From contig NZ_JAGQCY010000012.1 of the NCBI RefSeq assembly GCF_024346455.1, forward strand, positions 49,177 to 113,176: DNA of 64,000 nt, read 5' to 3'. The notes under the pieces are model-generated. The model had not been told where the DNA came from, searched no databases, and saw nothing but the letters and a program-made list of their open reading frames with translations. This document shows positions 58,825 to 64,000 of the stretch, piece after piece; the first letter of the stretch is position 1; every line of letters starts with the position of its first letter. A program made the position numbers and the translations under genes. Origin of the DNA: Cyanobium sp. Aljojuca 7A6. Its GTDB lineage: Bacteria > Cyanobacteriota > Cyanobacteriia > PCC-6307 > Cyanobiaceae.

Positions 58825-59676
58825 ATGACCCCCGCCCTCCTGCGCCGCTGGCGCCCGCCTGCCCTCAGCCTGCCCAGCTGGCCCTGGCGCCTCACCTGGA
58901 CCTACCTGGGCCTGATCCTGTTTCTGCCCCTGGGGGCCATGCTGCTCAAGGCCGCCCGTGTCGGGCCCGTCGGCTTCTGGGAGATGGCCACCACCCCGGA
59001 GGCCCTCGCCACTTACAGGGTCAGCTTCGGCCTCGCCCTGGTGGCCAGCCTGATCAACGGCGTCTTCGGGCTGGTGGTGGCCTGGGCCCTGGTGCGCAGC
59101 AGCTTCCCAGGCCAGCGCCTGCTGGATGCCCTGATCGATCTGCCCTTCGCCCTGCCCACCGCCGTGGCCGGTCTGGCGCTCACGGCCGTGTACAGCACCA
59201 ATGGCTGGCTGGGGCAACCGCTGAACGAGGCCTTCGGCTTCAAGGTGGCCTTCGCCGCTCCGGGCGTGACGGTGGCGATGGTGTTCATTTCGCTGCCCTT
59301 CGTGGTACGCACGGTGGAGCCGGTGCTGCGATCCCTGGAAAAGGAGCAGGAGGAAGCCTCCTGGTGCCTGGGGGCCACGCCCCTGCAGACCACCGTGCGG
59401 GTGGTGCTGCCCCAGCTGATGCCGGCGATCCTCGGCGGGGTGGCCCAGGGCTACAGCCGGGCGGTGGGGGAATACGGCTCGGTGGTGATGATCTCCAGCA
59501 ACGTGCCTTTCCGTGACCTGATCACCCCCACCCTGATCATCCAGAAACTCGAGGAGTACGACTTCGAGGCCGCCACCGTGATCGGTTCGGTGATGTTGAT
59601 CTTCTCCCTGTTCAGCTTGCTGGTGATCAACCTGCTGCAGGTGTGGGGCCAGCGCTACCAGGGCGATGCGGCCTGA
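58825..59676 (+). CDS. cysT: Sulfate ABC transporter permease, CysT type
   Basis: This 283-residue inner-membrane permease starts at ATG 58825 (MTPALLRRWRPP) and has six helices (TWTYLGLILFLPLGAMLLKA, VASLINGVFGLVVAWALV, LPFALPTAVAGLALTAVY and so on). The EAA loop is EEASWCLGATPLQTTVRVVLPQLMPAI, which docks on CysA, followed by RAVGEYGSVVMISSNVPF, the CysT-specific segment. An in-frame start 13 codons upstream is less likely. cysW follows 36 bases later. Confidence 0.93.
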   Translation: MTPALLRRWRPPALSLPSWPWRLTWTYLGLILFLPLGAMLLKAARVGPVGFWEMATTPEALATYRVSFGLALVASLINGVFGLVVAWALVRSSFPGQRLLDALIDLPFALPTAVAGLALTAVYSTNGWLGQPLNEAFGFKVAFAAPGVTVAMVFISLPFVVRTVEPVLRSLEKEQEEASWCLGATPLQTTVRVVLPQLMPAILGGVAQGYSRAVGEYGSVVMISSNVPFRDLITPTLIIQKLEEYDFEAATVIGSVMLIFSLFSLLVINLLQVWGQRYQGDAA

Positions 59677-59712
59677 TGGATCTTCTGTCTTCCTTCCATT
59701 GATGTCTTCACC

Positions 59713-60618
59713 ATGACGATCGTCGTTCCCAGCCTGGAGAGCCCCAGGCCCACTCCCGCTCCAGCCAGGCGATCGCGCCGCCAGGGCCTCGACCTGCCCG
59801 GGATCCTGATTCCCCTGATCGCCTGCCTCTATGTGGGGGTGGTGATCCTGCTGCCTGCCCTGAGTGTGGTGGTCTCGGCCTTCGCCAAGGGGGTGGGCCC
59901 CTTCCTGGAGAACTTCCGTTCCCCAGAACTGCTCTCGGCCCTGAGGCTCACCCTGTTCGCCACCGCCGTGGCCGTGCCCTGCAACGTCATCTTCGGGCTG
60001 GCTGCCGCCACGGCCATCGCCCGCCGTGAGTTTCGCGGCAAGGCGTTGCTGCTCAGCGTCATCGACCTGCCCTTCTCGATCTCGCCGGTGGTGGTGGGCC
60101 TGATGCTGGTACTGCTCTACAGCCCCACTCAGGGGTTGCTGGGCCGTGTGGTGGAGAGCTTGGGCTGGCGCATCATCTTCTCCTGGCCAGGCATCGTGCT
60201 GGCCACGATCATCGTCACCTTCCCCTTCATGGCCAGGGAAGTGATCCCTTTGCTGGAGGAGGAGGGCTGGGAGCAGGAGGAGGCGGCCCGCACCCTGGGG
60301 GCCACGAGCTGGGAGGTGTTCTGGAAGGTGACGCTCCCCTCGGTGCGCTGGGCGGCCCTCTATGGCCTGATCCTCACCACGGCCCGGGCCCTGGGGGAAT
60401 TCGGGGCTGTGGCTGTGGTCAGCGGCAACATCGAGGGCCAGACCCAGACCCTGCCGCTGTTCGTGGAGGACGCTTACAAGAACTACCAGACCGAACTGGC
60501 CTTCGGCGCGGCGATGGTGCTGGGAGGTGTGGCAATCGTGTCGTTGCTGCTCAAGATCCTGGTGGAGCAGGTCCTGGAGCAGGACAGGAAGGCGAGCCGG
60601 AACCCTCTGGACGGCTGA
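59713..60618 (+). CDS. cysW: Sulfate ABC transporter permease, CysW type
   Basis: This 301-residue partner of CysT starts at ATG 59713. It has six helices with IPLIACLYVGVVILLPALSVVV, IFGLAAATAIARREFRGK, and the EAA loop EEAARTLGATSWEVFWKVTLPSVRWA. ARALGEFGAVAVVSGNIEGQTQTLPLFVED is the CysW signature. The C-terminus runs 68 bases into the end of the convergent CDF gene, so the last ~20 residues (after LLLKILVEQVLEQ) are shared sequence. Confidence 0.93.
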   Translation: MTIVVPSLESPRPTPAPARRSRRQGLDLPGILIPLIACLYVGVVILLPALSVVVSAFAKGVGPFLENFRSPELLSALRLTLFATAVAVPCNVIFGLAAATAIARREFRGKALLLSVIDLPFSISPVVVGLMLVLLYSPTQGLLGRVVESLGWRIIFSWPGIVLATIIVTFPFMAREVIPLLEEEGWEQEEAARTLGATSWEVFWKVTLPSVRWAALYGLILTTARALGEFGAVAVVSGNIEGQTQTLPLFVEDAYKNYQTELAFGAAMVLGGVAIVSLLLKILVEQVLEQDRKASRNPLDG

Positions 60619-61507
60619 TCCGCTCTTCCGAGCAGCCCCCGGGCGGTTCGATCTGGATCGTGCTGTGGGTGATGCCCAGGTCGGCCAGCCGTTCCTGGGC
60701 CAGCTGCAGCAGCTCCCCATCACCTCCGCCAGCGGTGGCGCGGCCCAGGTGGGCCGTGAGCGCAGTGCGGGAGGTGCTCATGCCCCAGACATGCAGATGG
60801 TGCACGTTCTCCACACCGGGCAGGCTGCGCAGGGCCGCTTCCACCGCGGCCAGGTTGATGTCCCGGGGCACGGCGTCGAGGGTGGCACTGAGGGCCTCAC
60901 CCAGCAGCTCCCAGCCGCTCCAGGCCACGGCCAGCCCCACGCCGATGGCGGTGGCGGCATCCAGCCACATCCAGCCCAGCAGCCCCACCAGCACGGCGCT
61001 GACAAGAACTGCGGCTGAGACGGCGGCATCGGTGAGCAGGTGCACCACCGCAGCCCGCCGGTTGAGATCGTGGTGGTGGCCGCTGCCGAACAGGCGGGCC
61101 GAGAGCAGATTCACCACGATCCCGGCCGCCGCCGCCCAGGCCACCGGGCCGCTCACCACCGGCACCGGATCGATCAGCCGTTGCACGCCTTCCACGATCA
61201 CCACCCCGGCTGCCATCAGGATCAGGGCCGCGTTCATCAGCGACGCCAGCTGGGTGCTGCGGCCGAAGCCGTAGGTGAAGCGGGCCGTGGCCGGACGGGA
61301 GCTGAGCCGCTCGGCCCCCCAGCCGAACAGCAGTCCGGCCACGTCACCGAGGTTGTGAATGGCATCACCGATCAGGGCCAGGGAGCCGAAGCCGATGCCG
61401 ATCGCCAACTGCAGCCCTGAGAGGGCGCTGTTGAGCACCACCCCCCAGAAGAAGGCCCTGGGTGCGCCCCGCTGGTGTTCGTGCGGGGAGTGGGAATGGC
61501 TCGTCAT
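60551..61507 (-). CDS. Cation diffusion facilitator (Zn/Co/Cd efflux family)
   Basis: This 318-residue metal/proton antiporter has six helices. Metal-site motifs are in TM2 (IGDAIHNLGDVAG: H-x-x-x-D) and TM5 (VHLLTDAAVSAAV: H-x-x-x-D), with a His-rich N-terminus (HSHSPHEHQ) and a histidine loop SGHHHD between TM4 and TM5. A C-terminal ferredoxin-like domain carries VHHLHVWGMSTS. Both H-x-x-x-D sites favour zinc. The N-terminus starts at ATG 61507. The C-terminal ~25 residues overlap cysW on the other strand. Confidence 0.9.
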   Translation of the reverse strand: MTSHSHSPHEHQRGAPRAFFWGVVLNSALSGLQLAIGIGFGSLALIGDAIHNLGDVAGLLFGWGAERLSSRPATARFTYGFGRSTQLASLMNAALILMAAGVVIVEGVQRLIDPVPVVSGPVAWAAAAGIVVNLLSARLFGSGHHHDLNRRAAVVHLLTDAAVSAAVLVSAVLVGLLGWMWLDAATAIGVGLAVAWSGWELLGEALSATLDAVPRDINLAAVEAALRSLPGVENVHHLHVWGMSTSRTALTAHLGRATAGGGDGELLQLAQERLADLGITHSTIQIEPPGGCSEERISRPEGSGSPSCPAPGPAPPGS

Positions 61508-61561
61508 GCAGGCGTCTTAGCAACGTTGCCGCCCTGGGGACGTCAGCTGTTGAAGTGGGAA

Positions 61562-61672
61562 TCAACCCAGCAGCCGGGCCAGCACCCGTTCCTCGAAAGG
61601 ATGGAACAATTGCTTGACGTTGAGCACCTCCAGCAGGCTGGCGTCATCGTTGTGGCGTACCTTCAGAACCAT
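61562..61672 (-). CDS. Possible small ORF of 36 residues or the end of a longer protein
   Basis: From ATG 61672 the minus strand reads MVLKVRHNDDASLLEVLNV and ends FHPFEERVLARLLG, a coherent amphipathic sequence. The frame remains open upstream (KHQQAEGDHKRCWE) but no usable start is seen and it would pass under the start of the SQR gene. It may be a genuine small protein. The codon pattern is like that of true genes, but there is no homology I can name. Confidence 0.35.
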   Translation of the reverse strand: MVLKVRHNDDASLLEVLNVKQLFHPFEERVLARLLG

Positions 61673-61788
61673 CTCCCAGCACCGCTTGTGGTCCCCTTCA
61701 GCCTGTTGGTGCTTCGGTGCCTCGAAGGAACAGGACCGTAACGATTCCCCTCGCCGCTGCTGGGCCCTTCGCGTCTGATCTCCGTTCC

Positions 61789-63021
61789 ATGGCTCATCAC
61801 CAGATCCTGATCGTTGGCGGAGGGGCCGCGGGCCTCACCGTGGCTAGCCAGCTCAAGCGGGCGCGGCCTGGCCTGGAGATCGCCATCCTGGAGCCCTCCC
61901 CCGACCACTACTACCAACCGGGCTGGACCCTGGTCGGCGGTGGGGTCTTCACCCTCGAGCAGACGCGCCGCTCCGAGGCTGATCTGATTCCCGAGGGGGT
62001 GCGCTGGATCCGCGCCGCCGCCGCCGGTTTCGATCCGGTGGCCGGCACCGTGGCCAGCACGGACGGGGAAACGCTCCACTACGACGTGCTGGTGGTGGCC
62101 ACCGGCATCAAGCTCTGCTGGGACCGGATCAAGGGTCTGCCGGAGGCCCTCGGCTCAGGCGGCGTCACCAGCAACTATTCCAAGGATCTGGTTGATTACA
62201 CCTGGAAGACGATCCAGGCCTTCTCCGGCGGCAACGCGATCTTCACCTTCCCCGACACGCCGATCAAGTGCGCCGGGGCGCCCCAGAAGATCATGTACCT
62301 GGCCGACGACGTTTTCAAGCGTTCGCCGGCGGTGGCCGCGGCGACCAACGTGATCTTCGCCACCGCTACCCCGGGGATCTTCGGCATTCCCACCTTCGCC
62401 GAACCCCTGCGCCAGGTGGTGGCCCGCCGCGGCATCGAGCCCCGCTATCTGCACACCCTCCAGGAGGTCCGCGCCGCCAGCAAGGAGGCGGTGTTCGCTG
62501 TCAAGGACGGGGACACGGTGCGTGAAGAAGTGCTGCCCTTCGGCATGCTGCACGTCACCCCGCCGATGGCGGCCCCGGATGTGGTGGCCACCAGCCCCCT
62601 GGCGGTGGCCGGGCCGGGCGGCTGGGTGGACGTGGACAAATTCACCACCCAGCACGTGCGCCATCCCAACGTCTTCTCCCTCGGCGACGTCTCCTCGCTG
62701 CCCAACTCCAAGACCGCCGCGGCGGTGCGGGGCCAGGCCCCGGTGCTGGTGGCCAACCTGCTGGCCCACCTCGATGGCCAGCCCCTGGCCGCCCGCTACG
62801 ACGGCTACGCCTGCTGCCCGCTGATCACCGGCTACGGGCGCGTGATCATGGCCGAGTTCAACTACGACGGCCAACCTGTTCCCTCCTTCCCCCTCGACCC
62901 CACCCAGGAGCGCTGGAGCATGTGGGTGGTGAAGAAGGACGTGCTGCCCTGGATCTACTGGAACCGCATGCTCAAGGGGTATTCCCACGAGCGGCGTTTC
63001 ATGCCTGGGGTGGCTGGCTGA
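61789..63021 (+). CDS. sqr: Sulfide:quinone oxidoreductase, type II-like
   Basis: This 410-residue FAD enzyme oxidises sulfide and reduces quinone. It has the N-terminal FAD site ILIVGGGAAGLTVASQL, DHYYQPGWTLVGGG, ATGIKLCWDRIKGLPEALG, the second-site segment FPDTPIKCAGAPQKIMYLADD with its redox Cys, and FSLGDVSSLPNSKTAAAVRGQ. The YACCPLITGYGRVIMAEFNY and WSMWVVKKDVLPWIYWNRML end is characteristic of type II SQR. It starts at ATG 61789. It would serve detoxification or assimilation of sulfide and adjoins the sulfate region. Confidence 0.88.
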   Translation: MAHHQILIVGGGAAGLTVASQLKRARPGLEIAILEPSPDHYYQPGWTLVGGGVFTLEQTRRSEADLIPEGVRWIRAAAAGFDPVAGTVASTDGETLHYDVLVVATGIKLCWDRIKGLPEALGSGGVTSNYSKDLVDYTWKTIQAFSGGNAIFTFPDTPIKCAGAPQKIMYLADDVFKRSPAVAAATNVIFATATPGIFGIPTFAEPLRQVVARRGIEPRYLHTLQEVRAASKEAVFAVKDGDTVREEVLPFGMLHVTPPMAAPDVVATSPLAVAGPGGWVDVDKFTTQHVRHPNVFSLGDVSSLPNSKTAAAVRGQAPVLVANLLAHLDGQPLAARYDGYACCPLITGYGRVIMAEFNYDGQPVPSFPLDPTQERWSMWVVKKDVLPWIYWNRMLKGYSHERRFMPGVAG

Positions 63022-63412
63022 GGTCGCTGCCGGACTGCTTCAGGTGGCCAAGGCGATTTTCCAGGCTGAAGAGCATCTCCAGGGCGAACATCGGCAGCTC
63101 CTGAAGGGCGAACAGGAACTCCTCCCGGTTCATCTCCAGCAATTGCGTGTCGCGCACGGCCGTGGCGGTACCAACGCGTCGATGCTGGTTGTCCACCAGC
63201 GCCCCCACCCCGAAGCTGCTGCCAGGGCCGAGGATTTCGCCATCGTGGTCGTGGCCCCAGTCGATCGCGACCTCCCCATCGACGATGCCGAAAACCGACG
63301 CGCCCACATCGCCGGTGCGGAAGATCACCTCCCCAGCCGCGATCGTCCGCAGGTTCTGCTCCTGGGCCAGGAGCCGCATGGTGGTCAGGGCGCCTGGGGA
63401 GGGGGAGGTCAT
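62999..63412 (-). CDS. Stand-alone cyclic nucleotide-binding domain protein
   Basis: This 137-residue protein has a single Crp-type cupin domain: LRTIAAGEVIFRTGDVGASVFGIVDGEVAI, then GEILGPGSSFGVGALVDNQHR, TATAVRDTQLLEMNREEF. The canonical phosphate-binding cassette residues (FGE-x-x-L...RAA) are only partly present (FGVGALVDNQHRRVGTA), so ligand binding is uncertain. There is no DNA-binding domain. It starts at ATG 63412. Its 3' end overlaps that of SQR by 23 bases in convergent orientation. Confidence 0.8.
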   Translation of the reverse strand: MTSPSPGALTTMRLLAQEQNLRTIAAGEVIFRTGDVGASVFGIVDGEVAIDWGHDHDGEILGPGSSFGVGALVDNQHRRVGTATAVRDTQLLEMNREEFLFALQELPMFALEMLFSLENRLGHLKQSGSDLSQPPQA

Positions 63413-63457
63413 GGAAGAGTCCTGGATCCGACCACCTTGCAGAACGACGGTTAAGGA

Positions 63458-64000
63458 TCAGTTGGGACCTGGGCCTCCTGTCATGGCCACTGGAGAGGGC
63501 TTCACGTCCCAGATCCTCTCCGCGTACTCACCGATGGCGCGGTCGGAGGAGAAGAAGCCGCTGCGGGCGGTGTTCAGCAGGGCCATCAGATTCCAGCGGC
63601 TGCGGTCGGCCCAGGTGGCGTTGATGGCGTCCTGGGCCCGGAGGTAGTCGCTGAAGTCGGCCAGGACGAAGAAGGGATCGGCCCCCCGCAGCTGGTCCGT
63701 CAGGGGGCGGAACCGTTCCGTGTCCCCCTGGCTGAAGTGCCCCTGCCCGATCAGGTCGAACACCTCGGCCAGCACCGGATCGTTCCCGAGCCACTCCCAG
63801 GGCCTGTAATGGCCGCGCAACTGGGCGATCTCTTCGGCGCTGCGGCCAAAGAGGAAGAAGTTGTCGGCGCCGGCCTGCTCGCGGATCTCGACGTTGGCGC
63901 CATCGAGGGTGCCGATGGTGAGGGCACCGTTCATCATGAATTTCATGTTGCCGGTGCCGGAGGCTTCCAGGCCGGCGGTGGAGATCTGCTCGGAGAGGTC
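63458..64000 (-). CDS. glgP: Glycogen phosphorylase, C-terminal part (5' end outside window)
   Basis: The 180 visible residues begin DLSEQISTAGLEASGTGNMK, the region whose final Lys carries PLP, followed by FMMNGALTIGTLDGANVEI, FLFGRSAEEIAQLRG, FSQGDTERFRPLTDQL, FFVLADFSDYLRAQD and LNTARSGFFSSDRAIGEYAERIW at the end. This matches alpha-glucan phosphorylases. The frame runs exactly to the right edge, so about four fifths of the gene lie outside. It mobilises glycogen in the dark. The tail after RIW is short and Pro/Gly-rich. Confidence 0.95.
   Translation of the reverse strand, partial: DLSEQISTAGLEASGTGNMKFMMNGALTIGTLDGANVEIREQAGADNFFLFGRSAEEIAQLRGHYRPWEWLGNDPVLAEVFDLIGQGHFSQGDTERFRPLTDQLRGADPFFVLADFSDYLRAQDAINATWADRSRWNLMALLNTARSGFFSSDRAIGEYAERIWDVKPSPVAMTGGPGPN

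Overview
The window comes from a GC-rich picocyanobacterium, most likely Cyanobium or a Synechococcus close to it. The best single clue is a 62-residue protein (13274-13462, minus) that matches in length and features the hyper-conserved Tudor-fold protein (PSHCP) of the Prochlorococcus/Synechococcus clade. It lies between tRNA-Trp and tRNA-Asp and is flanked by rplS and gltX. Glycolate oxidase, HemL, NDH-2, glycogen phosphorylase and a sulfate permease with a Crp-type regulator fit the same group. I saw no rRNA, CRISPR array or insertion sequence.

Layout. 0-7.6 kb holds surface-polysaccharide genes: rfbA (cut by the left edge), a WcbI-like protein, a GT61 glycosyltransferase, rfbB and rfbD, with cysS embedded. 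7.7-18 kb is housekeeping: polA, gltX, two tRNAs, PSHCP, rplS, map, an SDR, a phosphotransacetylase-like P-loop protein, a DprA-like protein and NfeD, followed by an SPFH protein. 19.4-24.2 kb is visibly lower in GC and looks like an accessory patch, with an interrupted membrane protein and two small secreted proteins ending in a VPxPL sorting-type tail; ordinary genes for a MAPEG protein and YajQ sit inside it. 24.2-30.7 kb is a SHOCT protein, 5-oxoprolinase and gamma-glutamyltransferase set, consistent with recycling of gamma-glutamyl compounds. 30.7-34.8 kb holds small membrane and periplasmic proteins, a K+ channel and NDH-2.

35-39 kb is a zinc-acquisition operon behind a Zur-like box: COG0523 GTPase, WD40 protein, znuA and znuB. 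The ATPase gene znuC is reduced to its first 12 codons. 39.7-41.3 kb is a second irregular patch with a frameshifted gene. 41.4-48.3 kb is one minus-strand chain of overlapping genes, hemL-livJ-livH-livM-livG-livF-channel, joining tetrapyrrole synthesis, branched-chain amino acid (or urea/amide) uptake and a voltage-gated channel with a zinc ribbon. 48-53 kb has glcD, a GT25 glycosyltransferase, chrA and small proteins.

53.9-60.6 kb is the sulfate-uptake region: two tandem substrate-binding proteins separated by a 17-base poly-C tract, an Rrf2 regulator, a Crp-type CysR-like regulator split by an amber codon in its DNA-binding domain, then cysA, cysT and cysW. A CDF metal exporter, a type II sulfide:quinone oxidoreductase, a cyclic-nucleotide-binding protein and the 3' part of glgP close the window. 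The strongest leads are the deleted znuC, the amber-split cysR, the poly-C tract between the sbp genes, and the N-terminal domain shared by the divergent WcbI and GT61 genes.
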